Assembly: GCA_018241405.1 (NCBI GenBank)
Contig: JAFEDY010000023.1
Span: 63,175 to 127,174, forward strand
DNA: 64,000 bases
From: Pseudomonadota bacterium
GTDB lineage: Bacteria; Pseudomonadota; Gammaproteobacteria; Burkholderiales; Burkholderiaceae_C
Direction of reading: 5' to 3'
How positions within the stretch are numbered: position 1 is the stretch's first letter; each line of letters starts with the position of its first letter. Positions 1-8,355 of this stretch are shown here, piece by piece. The position numbers were made by a program, and so were the translations under genes. The notes under the pieces were generated by a model, which was not told the DNA's origin, made no database searches, and saw only the letters and a program-made list of their open reading frames with translations.

Positions 1-321
1 GACGCGCTGCGCCGCGAAACGCGTTTTGCACACGACACACTCGACGACGACAGCCATCCGGAACCCGTCTGTACGCAGCCAGCCCACGACGAGTTGCTGG
101 ACCTCGCCCGTCACAGCGCCGACGTGCACCAGGCGCTGATGCTGCTGGGCGCGCAGCCGCGGCAACTGGTCTCGATGTCGTTCTTCCGCGGCCTCAGCCA
201 TGAGGAGATCGCAGAGCAGATGGGACTGCCGCTGGGCACGGTGAAGTCGCAGATCCGGCGCGCGCTGCTGGCCCTGCGCGACGCGCTGGGCGACCACGGC
301 TCGCGCCTGTTCGCATCGTAG
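1..321 (+). CDS. ECF-type RNA polymerase sigma factor, C-terminal part (start lies before the window)
   Basis: The reading frame is open from the first base and ends at TAG 319-321, leaving 106 visible residues. The last ~65 form a sigma-70 region 4: the helix-turn-helix LSHEEIAEQMGLPLGTVKSQ, which in this family contacts the -35 element. Region 2 must lie upstream. The next gene in the same direction encodes a ChrR-like cupin protein, the usual partner of ECF sigma factors of the RpoE/ChrR oxidative-stress type, so a singlet-oxygen or peroxide role is a reasonable inference. Region 4 is clear; the exact ECF group cannot be set from this fragment. Confidence 0.85.
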   Translation, partial: DALRRETRFAHDTLDDDSHPEPVCTQPAHDELLDLARHSADVHQALMLLGAQPRQLVSMSFFRGLSHEEIAEQMGLPLGTVKSQIRRALLALRDALGDHGSRLFAS

Positions 322-366
322 TGACACCACCCGGCTAGACATCCGCAGCTTCAGGACAATCCCGCC

Positions 367-1218
367 ATGGAAAACCGCCGCACCCCCTTTCGCATCGACC
401 CCGCGCCCGATCCGGTGGATCCGGAACTGGAGCCGCTGTTGAACGAACCCTTTGTCAGCGCCTGGGCGGCCGTCCCCAGCGCGCCAAAGTCGCCCTCGGG
501 CCGGCTGCGCCAGCGACTGCTTGACCGACTTGCCGCATCGAAAGCCGCCTCGGCCACGATGACCACGTCGCGCTGGCGGCATCTCGACAGCGCGCCTGTC
601 GCCGCGGGCGTGTCAATACGCACGCTGTACGCTGCCCCGTCCGACCGGACGCTGAGACCCGGAGAGCCTCTTCGTGCCTGCCTGATTGAACTGCAACCGG
701 GCGCGCGCTGGAGCGGGCCGGGAGAGGAACATCACCGCGAATGGCTGGTACTGCAGGGCAGCGCCCGCGTCGGGGACACGACGATGGAGCGTCACGACTA
801 TCGCCTCGCGCCTGCCGGCCAGGCAGCTGAGACCGTGGCCAGCGAGTCCGGAGCACGGCTCTTCCTGCGCGAGTCGGCGCTGCCCGCCTTTGTGGCAGGC
901 ACCGCGTTCACCGTCCACGATGCTGAGTCCGACTGGCCGGACTATGCGCCGGGCATACGCCGCCGGGTGCTGTGGCAACACGAGGGGCAGGCGGCGCTGC
1001 TCTACCACGCCGAGCCAGGCGCCTCGGTGCCCATGCACAGCCACGGCCACGATGAGGAATGCCTGATGGTGCAGGGCGAACTGTTTCTCGACGACATCCT
1101 GCTGCAAGCCGGCGATTACCAGCTCGCGCCCGCCGGCACCGGCCATTGCATCACCGAGACCGATACCGGCGTGATCATCTACGCGCATGGTGACCTGGAT
1201 CTGAAGTTTTCCGGCTGA
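367..1218 (+). CDS. ChrR-like double-cupin protein, probable regulator of the upstream ECF sigma factor
   Basis: The 283-residue protein has two cupin repeats. The second carries a full metal-type motif, H224-S-H226 with E230 and H260, as in the C-terminal cupin of ChrR anti-sigma factors. The first has H122-H123-x-E125. Unlike classical ChrR it shows no N-terminal HxxxCxxC zinc anti-sigma motif; only three cysteines are present and none are paired. The gene starts 45 bp after the sigma gene, which supports a joint operon. Known family role: metal-dependent sensing that releases a sigma factor. Whether this variant still binds sigma is open. ATG 367 was chosen because CAGGA lies about 11 nt upstream and no other Met precedes the conserved part. 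Confidence 0.75.
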   Translation: MENRRTPFRIDPAPDPVDPELEPLLNEPFVSAWAAVPSAPKSPSGRLRQRLLDRLAASKAASATMTTSRWRHLDSAPVAAGVSIRTLYAAPSDRTLRPGEPLRACLIELQPGARWSGPGEEHHREWLVLQGSARVGDTTMERHDYRLAPAGQAAETVASESGARLFLRESALPAFVAGTAFTVHDAESDWPDYAPGIRRRVLWQHEGQAALLYHAEPGASVPMHSHGHDEECLMVQGELFLDDILLQAGDYQLAPAGTGHCITETDTGVIIYAHGDLDLKFSG

Positions 1219-1277
1219 GGCATCCATCCCCTTGGTGCCAGCGTATGGCTTTCATCGCAACCCGATGGAGACATCCG

Positions 1278-1682
1278 ATGAGCACCGCACTTCATACCGT
1301 CCAGCAGATCTACGCCGCCTTTGCGCGCGGTGACATTCCCGCCATTGTCGATTTGCTCGACGACGACGTGCAGTGGGAGACCTGGGCCGCCAACTCGGCG
1401 CAGGCGGCCGACGTTCCGTGGCTGCGCGCGGGCACCGGCAAGGCCGCCGCGTGGGGTTTCTTCGAGCAGATCGGGCGCTGGAAGTTTGAAGATTTCCTGG
1501 TACTGGGTCTGATGGCCAGCGACACGCAGGTGGCCGCCGAGGCGGTTGTCGACGCCATCGTTCCGGGCGGCAAGCGGCTGCGAGACGAGGAGATGCACCT
1601 GTGGAACGTGAACGCCTCCGGCAAGGTGACGCGCTTCCGGCACTACGCAGACACGGCCAAGCACATCGCTGCCGTGCGTTGA
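1278..1682 (+). CDS. SnoaL-like / NTF2-fold protein
   Basis: The 134-residue product has the pattern of the SnoaL / ketosteroid-isomerase-like fold: N-terminal helix VQQIYAAFARGDIPAIVDLL, then DDDVQWE, a central conserved tryptophan region and a C-terminal FRHYADTAKH. Such proteins are small cone-shaped hydrolases, isomerases or stress proteins of unknown substrate. The start at 1278 is preferred over an in-frame ATG at 1245 because GGAG at 1267-1270 lies at correct spacing and the extra 11 residues look non-conserved. It sits between the cupin gene and an FAD oxidoreductase and probably belongs to the same sigma-controlled operon. Function unknown. Confidence 0.75.
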   Translation: MSTALHTVQQIYAAFARGDIPAIVDLLDDDVQWETWAANSAQAADVPWLRAGTGKAAAWGFFEQIGRWKFEDFLVLGLMASDTQVAAEAVVDAIVPGGKRLRDEEMHLWNVNASGKVTRFRHYADTAKHIAAVR

Positions 1683-1713
1683 TACCGCGAGACAGGTACC
1701 GGAGGCATCTATC

Positions 1714-3144
1714 ATGACCGCACCCACCTCTCATCCGCAGTCGCCGCAACGCACACTCAGCCGCGCCATTGTGCTCGGCGCCAGCATGGCGGGTCTGCTG
1801 GCCGCGCGCGTGCTTTCCGAGCGCTTCGACGAAGTGGTGCTGCTTGAACGCGACCAGCTGCCCAACGGCCCGCTGCCACGCAAGGGCACGCCGCACGCGG
1901 TGCACCCGCACGGCCTGCTTGCGCGCGGGCTGCAGGTACTGGAGTCCTTGTTTCCGGGCTTCACGCGCAGCATGCAGGACCGTGGCGGCCTGGCCGGCGA
2001 CATGACCGGCGACGTGGCCTTCGAAGCCAACCGTGAACGTTTCGCGGCCAGTCGCGGCGGCCTGCAGGCCCTGGCCGTCAGCCGCCTGGCGATCGAGGCC
2101 GAGCTGCGCGCACGCGTGCTGGCCCGCCCCAATGTGCGCGCCATCACCGGCGTGACGGTGCTCACGCCGGCGCTCGTGGCCAGCCGCATCGAGGGTGCGC
2201 GCTATCGCGATCACGACAGCACTCTGGTGCATGAGCTACCGGCCCGCCTGGTCGTCGACTGCACCGGCCGAGGGTCGCAGTCGCCGCGCTGGCTGCGCGA
2301 CTGGGGTTGTGACGGCGTGCAGGAGGAACGCGTGGAGATTGGCATTGGCTACTCCAGTGCCTACTTCAGGCGCACGGGATCGCTCGCGATGGGTCCGGGC
2401 CTGGAAAAGGTGGCCGTCTTCGGAGCCGTCACCAATGCACAGCCACGGCCGGGCGTGCTGCTGGCGCAGGAACCCGGTGCAGAGGGCACGCCGCGCTGGG
2501 TGGCGTCGGTGGGTGGCTTCAGCGGCGACCGGGCCGAGGCCACGCTCGAAGGCATGCGCTCACATGCACGCTCGATCGGCAGCCCTGAGCTGATCAAGGT
2601 CACGCACGACGGTGAACTTCTGGGCGAGGTGATGCGCTACCAGATGCCGCACAGCCAGCTTCGGCACTACGAACGGCTGCGGGGTATGCCGCACGGCTTC
2701 CTCATCATGGGCGACGCGATCGCGAGCTTCAACCCGATCTACGGACAAGGAATGACCGTGGCCGCCTGCGAGGCGCTCGTGCTGCAGAGCGAGATTGCAC
2801 GCAGCGGACGCGACGTGAACACGAGACGCTTCTTCCGCGAGGCTGCGAAGGTGATCGACACGCCCTGGCGGGTGGCGGTCGGTGGCGACCTGTCGATAGA
2901 CAGCGTTCCCGGTCGTCGGCCCTTCGCGGTGCGCGCCATCAATGCATACATCAGCCGCTTGTACCGCATCGCACCCCAGGACCCCGTGGTCAGCCTGGCG
3001 TTCCAACGCGTGGTGCATATGATCGATACGCCTGCTGCGCTGTTCGCGCCGCGCGTATTCTGGCGGGTGCTGCATGCCCGACATGCCGGCGCCAGATGCA
3101 CCCCGGACAAGGCTCGCCCATTGGCCCCGGGGCCGGGGTTGTAG
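1714..3144 (+). CDS. FAD-dependent oxidoreductase (tryptophan-halogenase / geranylgeranyl-reductase-like monooxygenase fold)
   Basis: The protein has 476 residues. The N-terminus carries an FAD Rossmann motif (residues 19-33, IVLGASMAGLLAARV) followed by the acidic residue ending strand 2 (VVLLERD). A second FAD signature, GDAIASFNPIYGQGMT, lies at about residues 333-348 and is typical of p-hydroxybenzoate-hydroxylase-type flavoproteins. RKGTPHAVHPHGLL resembles the substrate-side loop of this family. It follows the SnoaL-like gene by 31 bp and closes the ECF sigma cluster. Substrate cannot be deduced. The C-terminus (~30 residues, Pro/Ala/Arg rich) is poorly conserved-looking. A hairpin that can act as a terminator lies just downstream. 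Confidence 0.8.
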   Translation: MTAPTSHPQSPQRTLSRAIVLGASMAGLLAARVLSERFDEVVLLERDQLPNGPLPRKGTPHAVHPHGLLARGLQVLESLFPGFTRSMQDRGGLAGDMTGDVAFEANRERFAASRGGLQALAVSRLAIEAELRARVLARPNVRAITGVTVLTPALVASRIEGARYRDHDSTLVHELPARLVVDCTGRGSQSPRWLRDWGCDGVQEERVEIGIGYSSAYFRRTGSLAMGPGLEKVAVFGAVTNAQPRPGVLLAQEPGAEGTPRWVASVGGFSGDRAEATLEGMRSHARSIGSPELIKVTHDGELLGEVMRYQMPHSQLRHYERLRGMPHGFLIMGDAIASFNPIYGQGMTVAACEALVLQSEIARSGRDVNTRRFFREAAKVIDTPWRVAVGGDLSIDSVPGRRPFAVRAINAYISRLYRIAPQDPVVSLAFQRVVHMIDTPAALFAPRVFWRVLHARHAGARCTPDKARPLAPGPGL

Positions 3145-3164
3145 TGGATTTTCAGCGGCCCAAG

Positions 3165-3197
3165 AAAAAAGCACCTGGCGTTTCCGTCAAGTGCTTT
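3165..3197 (-). terminator. Rho-independent terminator of tRNA-Val
   Basis: On the minus strand AAAGCAC (3191-3197) pairs with GTGCTTT (3168-3174) around a 16-nt loop and runs into a T tract (3165-3170). It starts 8 bp past the CCA end of the tRNA. The same hairpin may also slow transcription arriving from the FAD oxidoreductase on the plus strand. Confidence 0.7.
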
Positions 3198-3204
3198 CAT
3201 TCAT

Positions 3205-3281
3205 TGGTAGGCGCGATTGGACTCGAACCAACGACCCCCACCATGTCAAGGTGGTGCTCTAACCAGCTGAGCTACGCGCCT
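3205..3281 (-). tRNA. tRNA-Val (anticodon GAC)
   Basis: Read on the minus strand, a 7-bp acceptor stem (AGGCGCG with CGCGCCT) encloses a D arm, an anticodon stem CCACC/GGTGG with loop TTGACAT, and a T arm with GGTTCGAGTCC. The anticodon is GAC, valine. Discriminator A and CCA are genomically encoded (3205-3208). Length is 77 nt. Cloverleaf checked by eye. Confidence 0.96.
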
Positions 3282-3337
3282 GTAGTTGTTCGAGAAAACA
3301 AGAGTATAGCAGCAAAAACCTGCCTCAAAAGAAAAGC

Positions 3338-5584
3338 TCAGCGCCTGCGCGCCGAGCGCACGCCCTGCACGGTAGCGACGATGCCCAGCACCTTGTTAAG
3401 CCGCCCGGCGTCGGACACCTCCACGGTGAAGGTCATCCAGGCCGTGCCCTTGACGGACTGGGTCTGTACGCCGATGACGTTGGTCTTCTCGCGCGCAAAC
3501 ACCTCGGAGATGTCGCGCAGCAGGCCCTGGCGGTCCGACGCCTCCACTGCAACATCCACGGGGTAGACCGCGGCATCTGCGCTCGCGCGCCGCGGCTGGC
3601 CCCATTGCACGTCGATCATGCGCTCGGCGTTGCGCGCGGCCATTTCGCGGAAGTTGCGGCAGTCGGCGCGGTGCACGCTCACGCCCTTGCCACGCGTGAC
3701 GAAGCCGCGGATGTCGTCGGGAGGGGCAGGCTTGCAGCATTTGGCGAGCTGCGTCATGAGCGAATCGACGCCGACCACCAGCACGCCACCCTTGTGGTTA
3801 TCACCACTCGTCCGCGCCTTCCTGAGCAGCAGCTCCGGCTCTTGTGCCACGGGCTCCGGCGGGCGCAGCAGGTTTTCAATGGAACGCAGCGACAGCTCAT
3901 CCTTGCCGACCACCTCGAACAGCGCCTCCGCCGTCTTCAGGCCCAGCTGCGCCGCCAGGTCTTCGTACTTGACCGCCGTCTTGCCTTCGCGCTGCAGCAG
4001 CTTTTCCACCAGCTCGCGGCCACGCGCCACGGTGGCGTGGGTGGCCTGGGCGTTGAACCAGGCGCGCACCTTGGCCTTGGCGCGGCTGCTGGTCAGGAAC
4101 CCCAGCTCGGGGTTGAGCCAGTCGCGCGAGGGCCGCCCCTCCTTGACGGTGATGATCTCCACCGTCTGGCCATTCTGCAGCTGCGTGTTCAGCGTCACCA
4201 TGGCCCCGTCCACACGCGCGCCTCGGCAGCGATGGCCGACGTTGGTGTGCACCGCGTAGGCAAAATCGACGGGCGTGGCGCCCTGCGGCAGCTCGACGAC
4301 GGCGGCATCGGGTGTCAGCACGTAGATGCGGTCCTCGAACAGACCGCTGCGGCTGGCCGAGCCGACCAGGTCGCGCTCCCAGGCCAGCAGCTGGCGCAGC
4401 ACGGCGATCTTTGCGTCGTACTCGCTGGCGGCCGATACGCCGGCATAGCCCTTGGTGCCCGCCTCCTTGTAGGCCCAGTGCGCCGCCACGCCATGCTCGG
4501 CATGGTCGTGCATGGCCTGGGTGCGGATCTGGATCTCGGTGGCCCGCCCGGCCTCGTCGCGCACCACGGTGTGCAGCGATTGATAGCCGTTGGGCTTGGG
4601 TTTGGCAATGTAGTCGTCGAACTCGGCCTCAATGGAGGTGAACTGGCTGTGCACCCAGCTCAGGGCGGCATAGCAGTCCTTGACGCTGGGCACGATGACG
4701 CGCAGCGCTCGGATGTCGAACACCTGATCGAAGTTGAGCGACTTGCCACGCATCTTCTTGACGATGCTGTAGATATGCTTGGGCCGACCCGACACGTTGG
4801 CGCTGATGCTGTGCGCGCGCAGCTCGGATTCCAGCCGGGCGCGCAGCTGCTCCATGTACAGCTCGCGCTCCACGCGCTTTTCGTCGAGCAGCCGCGCCAC
4901 TTCGCGGTAGGTGTCTGGCTCCAGGAAGCGAAAGGCCAGGTCTTCCAGCTCCCATTTCATCTGCCAGATGCCCAGGCGGTTGGCCAGGGGCGCGAACACC
5001 TGCAGCGCCTCGCGCGCGATGGCCGGCGACACGGGGCGCTTGGCGGCCGCGTAGTAGCGCAGCGTCTGCAGGCGCGAGGCCAGGCGCAGCATCACGACAC
5101 GCAGGTCGCGCGAGAAGGCCAGCAGCATCTTGCGCACGTTCTCGGTGTGCGTGGCCGCGTCGTCCACCTGCAGGCCGGAAACCTGGGCCTCGCGCGCCTG
5201 CAGCTGCACGCGCATGAGCTTGGTGGTCTCCACCGCCAGGGCGGCGAAGTTGGCGCCGAAGGCCTTGGCGATGACCTCCTCGGGCTTGTTCAGGTGCGCG
5301 CAGGTGTAGACCAGGTAGGCCGCGGCCTGCATGGTCTCGGAACCGCCCAGGTTCTTCAGGATGGCGGCCACGGCATCCGCATGGGCCAGCGTGTTCTCGC
5401 CGGTCTCCAGCGTTTCGCCGATGAGCAGGGGCTCGGCAAAGGCGCGTGCGCGCACCAGAGCATCGGCATGCTCGGCATCGGACTGCGCCGTGGCGGCGAT
5501 GAGCTGCGGCACGCCGTCGTGACGCATTGGAACGCCTGCCGCCTGCGCCATGGGCAGTGTCTGTCCTATGAGGCTGCTCTTCAT
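3338..5584 (-). CDS. relA: GTP pyrophosphokinase, (p)ppGpp synthetase RelA
   Basis: The 748-residue protein is a long RSH enzyme that makes the alarmone (p)ppGpp in the stringent response. Order: degenerate HD hydrolase domain (~60-180), synthetase domain (~240-350), TGS domain (starting near DRIYVLTPDAAVVELP), zinc-finger region with paired CC, and a C-terminal ACT domain. The synthetase loop has E321-F-D-D324 before YIAKPKPNGYQSLH; this EFDD form is typical of monofunctional RelA rather than the RxKD of SpoT. The hydrolase HD pair is replaced by the sequence around YLVYTCAHL, so hydrolysis should be lost. Its ATG overlaps the stop of the upstream hydrolase gene by 4 nt (ATGA at 5581-5584), implying translational coupling. 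Confidence 0.95.
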   Translation of the reverse strand: MKSSLIGQTLPMAQAAGVPMRHDGVPQLIAATAQSDAEHADALVRARAFAEPLLIGETLETGENTLAHADAVAAILKNLGGSETMQAAAYLVYTCAHLNKPEEVIAKAFGANFAALAVETTKLMRVQLQAREAQVSGLQVDDAATHTENVRKMLLAFSRDLRVVMLRLASRLQTLRYYAAAKRPVSPAIAREALQVFAPLANRLGIWQMKWELEDLAFRFLEPDTYREVARLLDEKRVERELYMEQLRARLESELRAHSISANVSGRPKHIYSIVKKMRGKSLNFDQVFDIRALRVIVPSVKDCYAALSWVHSQFTSIEAEFDDYIAKPKPNGYQSLHTVVRDEAGRATEIQIRTQAMHDHAEHGVAAHWAYKEAGTKGYAGVSAASEYDAKIAVLRQLLAWERDLVGSASRSGLFEDRIYVLTPDAAVVELPQGATPVDFAYAVHTNVGHRCRGARVDGAMVTLNTQLQNGQTVEIITVKEGRPSRDWLNPELGFLTSSRAKAKVRAWFNAQATHATVARGRELVEKLLQREGKTAVKYEDLAAQLGLKTAEALFEVVGKDELSLRSIENLLRPPEPVAQEPELLLRKARTSGDNHKGGVLVVGVDSLMTQLAKCCKPAPPDDIRGFVTRGKGVSVHRADCRNFREMAARNAERMIDVQWGQPRRASADAAVYPVDVAVEASDRQGLLRDISEVFAREKTNVIGVQTQSVKGTAWMTFTVEVSDAGRLNKVLGIVATVQGVRSARRR

Positions 5585-6519
5585 GCTGGCGCATCCTCCG
5601 GCGCGTCCTGCAGGAACCCTGCCACCACCGCCACCTGGTCACCATGCATCAGGGTGGGTGCGTGGCCCACGCCGGCAAACTCCACCAGGCGCGCGTGCGG
5701 GCCGCGCCCGGTCATCTGCTGCGCCGTCTGCGGCGACAGCAGATCCGACTGCGCGCCGCGCAGCAGCAGCACCCGGGCCGTGATCCGGTCGTAGAGCTGC
5801 CACATCTGCTGCTCGCCAGCGCTGGCGGCCTCGGGCGTCAGTGCGCCGAAGGCCACGGCGATCGCCGGGTCGTAGTGCAGCACAAAACCGCCCTGGGGCG
5901 CGGGGCGCACCATGGCACGCGACAGCTCCAGCCATTCCTGCGGCGTGTGCGGACCAAAGCTGCTCGACACCACCCACAGCGCATCGGCCGCCTGCTGCAG
6001 CGTATCGAAATGCGCGGGCCGGCCCAGGTACTGGCCGATGCGCTGCAAGGCCTGCCACTCAAGACAGGGGCCGACATCATTGAGCACCAGGCGCCGCACG
6101 GGCGCGGGCAGCGGCAGATCGGGCAGGCCGCACACGCCCATGCCCAAGAGACCACCCATGCTGGTCCCCACCCAGTCGAGCCGGGCGATGGGTGCCTCAT
6201 GATGCAGTTGGTTCAGCAGGGCCAGCATGTCGGCCACGTACACGGGCAGCTGGTAGCCCATGGGGTCGCCAAGCCAGTCGCTGTGGCCACGCCCGACCAC
6301 GTCGGGGCAGACCACGCGTGCCTGTCCGCACAGCCGGCGCGCCAGCGTGTCGAAGTCGCGCCCCTGGCGCGACAGGCCGTGCGCGCACAGGATCACATGG
6401 GGGTGCTGGGGGTCGCCGGTGGCATTCCACTCCCAATAGGCCATGCGATGGCCCTCAGCGGCGCTGCCTGCGGCCGCGGGGCCGGGGCACGGTACGTATT
6501 TCAGCGTAGGTTCAATCAT
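5581..6519 (-). CDS. alpha/beta hydrolase
   Basis: This 312-residue alpha/beta-hydrolase has a nucleophile elbow G-T-S120-M-G-G, an acid candidate D259 (AQSDLLSP) and a catalytic histidine H286 (GVGHAPTL). The oxyanion region is HGLSRQGRDFD near residue 50. Substrate is unknown; esterase, lipase and C-C hydrolase activities all occur in this fold. It is the first gene of a pair with relA, sharing the ATGA overlap. An in-frame ATG at 6564 would add 15 residues; 6519 is preferred because the added stretch (MQRRHYRMPHDGIAS) looks non-homologous and would almost reach the divergent gene. Start confidence is moderate. Confidence 0.85.
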   Translation of the reverse strand: MIEPTLKYVPCPGPAAAGSAAEGHRMAYWEWNATGDPQHPHVILCAHGLSRQGRDFDTLARRLCGQARVVCPDVVGRGHSDWLGDPMGYQLPVYVADMLALLNQLHHEAPIARLDWVGTSMGGLLGMGVCGLPDLPLPAPVRRLVLNDVGPCLEWQALQRIGQYLGRPAHFDTLQQAADALWVVSSSFGPHTPQEWLELSRAMVRPAPQGGFVLHYDPAIAVAFGALTPEAASAGEQQMWQLYDRITARVLLLRGAQSDLLSPQTAQQMTGRGPHARLVEFAGVGHAPTLMHGDQVAVVAGFLQDAPEDAPA

Positions 6520-6588
6520 GGAAGCGATGCCGTCATGCGGCATTCGATAATGCCTCCGCTGCATCCTAATTCATTCGGAGAGACTCAT

Positions 6589-7371
6589 ATGCTGAACGGC
6601 AAAACCGCCCTCGTTACCGGCTCCACCAGCGGCATAGGCCTGGGGATAGCCAAGGCCCTGGCACGCCAGGGGGCGAACATCGTACTCAACGGCTTTGGCG
6701 ACGTGGACGGCCCGCGCGACGAGGTGCTGGCCGCCGGCCAGGCCGCAGGTGCCCGCGTGGCCTACCACGGCGCCGACATGAGCCGCCCCGCCGAGATCGA
6801 GGACATGCTCAAGTACAGCGCCAGCCAGTTCGGCCGCGTGGACATCCTGGTGAACAACGCCGGCATCCAGCATGTGGCCAACCTGCAGGACTTCCCGCCT
6901 GAGCGCTGGGACGCCATCATCGCCATCAATCTCACCAGCGCCTTCCACACCACGCGGCTGGCCCTGCCCGGCATGCTGGCGAACAACTGGGGGCGCATCA
7001 TCAACGTCGCGTCGGTGCATGGCCTAGTGGCCTCGGCGCAGAAGTCGGCCTATGTGGCGGCCAAGCATGGCATCGTCGGCCTGACCAAGGTGACGGCACT
7101 GGAGAACGCCACCACAGGCGTGACCTGCAACGCCATCTGCCCTGGCTGGGTGCTCACCCCCCTGGTGCAAAAGCAGGTGGACGCCAAGGCCGCCGCGCTG
7201 GGCGTCTCCAACGAGGAGGCCAAGAAGGCTCTGCTGGGCGAGAAGGAGCCCTCCATGCAGTTCACCACCCCAGAGGAATTGGGCGAGCTGGCCATATTCT
7301 TCTGCTCACCGGCGGCGAACAACGTGCGCGGCGTGGCCTGGAATATGGACGGTGGCTGGGCCGCTCAGTAA
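6589..7371 (+). CDS. bdhA: 3-hydroxybutyrate dehydrogenase (SDR family)
   Basis: The 260-residue short-chain dehydrogenase interconverts D-3-hydroxybutyrate and acetoacetate with NAD, part of polyhydroxybutyrate turnover. Visible: cofactor motif TGSTSGIG (residues 10-17), NNAG, a catalytic serine in NVASVHG, and Y155-x3-K159. IQHV after NNAG and ICPGWVLTPLV are typical of bacterial HBDH. The start at 6589 is fixed by GGAGAGA at 6578-6584 and the classical MLNGKTALVTG N-terminus; the upstream open frame is only a shadow of the opposite strand. It is divergent from the hydrolase-relA pair and monocistronic. A dispersed palindrome follows its stop. Confidence 0.92.
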   Translation: MLNGKTALVTGSTSGIGLGIAKALARQGANIVLNGFGDVDGPRDEVLAAGQAAGARVAYHGADMSRPAEIEDMLKYSASQFGRVDILVNNAGIQHVANLQDFPPERWDAIIAINLTSAFHTTRLALPGMLANNWGRIINVASVHGLVASAQKSAYVAAKHGIVGLTKVTALENATTGVTCNAICPGWVLTPLVQKQVDAKAAALGVSNEEAKKALLGEKEPSMQFTTPEELGELAIFFCSPAANNVRGVAWNMDGGWAAQ

Positions 7372-7383
7372 GGTCACGCTACG

Positions 7384-7434
7384 TTTTATATAGCATTCAG
7401 CGCCCGTTCGAAGCGCGCTGGAACCTGATATCAA
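7384..7434. repeat. dispersed palindromic repeat, copy 1 (bdhA / SIMPL junction)
   Basis: The sequence ATAGCATTCAGCGC ... GAAGCGCGCTGG ... GATATCAA matches the window-wide repeat pattern. It lies between the two convergent stop codons and can form a hairpin. It may serve as a bidirectional terminator or mRNA 3' stabiliser. Confidence 0.55.
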
Positions 7435-8147
7435 CGCAACTGCACCGAACCCGAGATATTCACCACCACCTGGGCCTTACCGGCCTCCACCGGCACCGGG
7501 GCATCGGCGACCATGGATGCCGCCTTGGCCTCCATGGCCATCATGCGTGGACGCGGGCCGGGAGCCATCTCGTTGTTGTTGACGGCCACCTCGCGCAGCG
7601 TGTAGCCGGCAAAGCCGAAGCCGCGCGCCAGCTCGGCGGCACGCGCCTTGAAGGCCTCGATGGCCTTGGCCTGCGCCTCGCCCTCGACCTTGGCACGCGC
7701 CTCGCGCGACAGGTCGAACGCAATCTGGGCAATGCTCATGCTCGGTATCTTGGCGGCCGTGCCCGTGATGCGCAGGAAATCGCGCCCCTGCAGCACCAGC
7801 TCTGCACGTCCCTGCCAGCCGCTGATCTTGCCGTCCTTGCCATAGCGCGGGTACATGCCGAAGGCGCCGGTGCGCACATCCATCTGCTGGGGCTGGGCGG
7901 CGCGGCGCGCCTCAGCCAGCGCAGCATCCAGCGCCTGCTGCAGCTGGGTCTGCACGGCCGCGGCCTCGGACGCCTCGCGGGTAGCGGACAGTGTCAATAC
8001 CAGCAGATCCTGCTGCACCTCGACCGTCCCCGATGCCGACAGCTGCAGCACGTTCTGCGGCGATGCGACCGGCCCATTCTGGGCGTACACCGTCGAAAAA
8101 CCCGTCAATAAAGCGCAAACAGCTACAAATTTAAAAGCATTCTTCAT
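7431..8147 (-). CDS. SIMPL (DUF541) domain periplasmic protein
   Basis: The 238-residue protein has a signal peptide of ~22 residues (MKNAFKFVAVCALLTGF, cleavage after VYA) followed by a SIMPL domain, starting QLSASGTVEVQQDLLVLTLS and including MDVRTGAFGMYPRY. Family members such as E. coli YggE are periplasmic or membrane-associated proteins linked to oxidative-stress tolerance; the biochemical role is unsettled. The start at 8147 has a purine-rich leader (GAAGAAGAGAAAAA) just upstream; an alternative 19 codons earlier would bury the signal peptide. The DNA for the signal peptide resembles the dispersed repeat family (see findings). Confidence 0.85.
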   Translation of the reverse strand: MKNAFKFVAVCALLTGFSTVYAQNGPVASPQNVLQLSASGTVEVQQDLLVLTLSATREASEAAAVQTQLQQALDAALAEARRAAQPQQMDVRTGAFGMYPRYGKDGKISGWQGRAELVLQGRDFLRITGTAAKIPSMSIAQIAFDLSREARAKVEGEAQAKAIEAFKARAAELARGFGFAGYTLREVAVNNNEMAPGPRPRMMAMEAKAASMVADAPVPVEAGKAQVVVNISGSVQLR

Positions 8148-8259
8148 ACATTTTTTCTCTTCTTCAACGGTATGGAGCAGCGGCCAACGGGTGCCGGTCG
8201 CCACTGCCGCGCATGGTGATTGAACACCGGTTTACGCCGTTACGCGGCGGCGCAAAACC

Positions 8260-8333
8260 TGTAACAGTTGGTCAACCCTCGGACCGAAACTCGGATTTTC
8301 GGCCACAAGCTGGTCAAAATCGGCTCTGTTACA
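8260..8333. promoter_or_regulatory. paired TGTWACA boxes upstream of ompR (candidate autoregulatory OmpR sites)
   Basis: TGTAACA (8260-8266, followed by GTTGG) and TGTTACA (8327-8333, followed by AATTGG) share the context CTGTWACAnnTTGG and are 67 bp apart, the second 22 bp before the ompR ATG. TGTAACA occurs in enterobacterial OmpR sites. Autoregulation is an inference. Confidence 0.35.
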
Positions 8334-8355
8334 AATTGGACTGGGGAAAGACAGC

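Noticed and set aside
3605..5794. Very long frame opposite relA
   Set aside because: High-GC antisense shadow; the His/Gly/Gln-rich product has no domain, while relA on the other strand is fully conserved.
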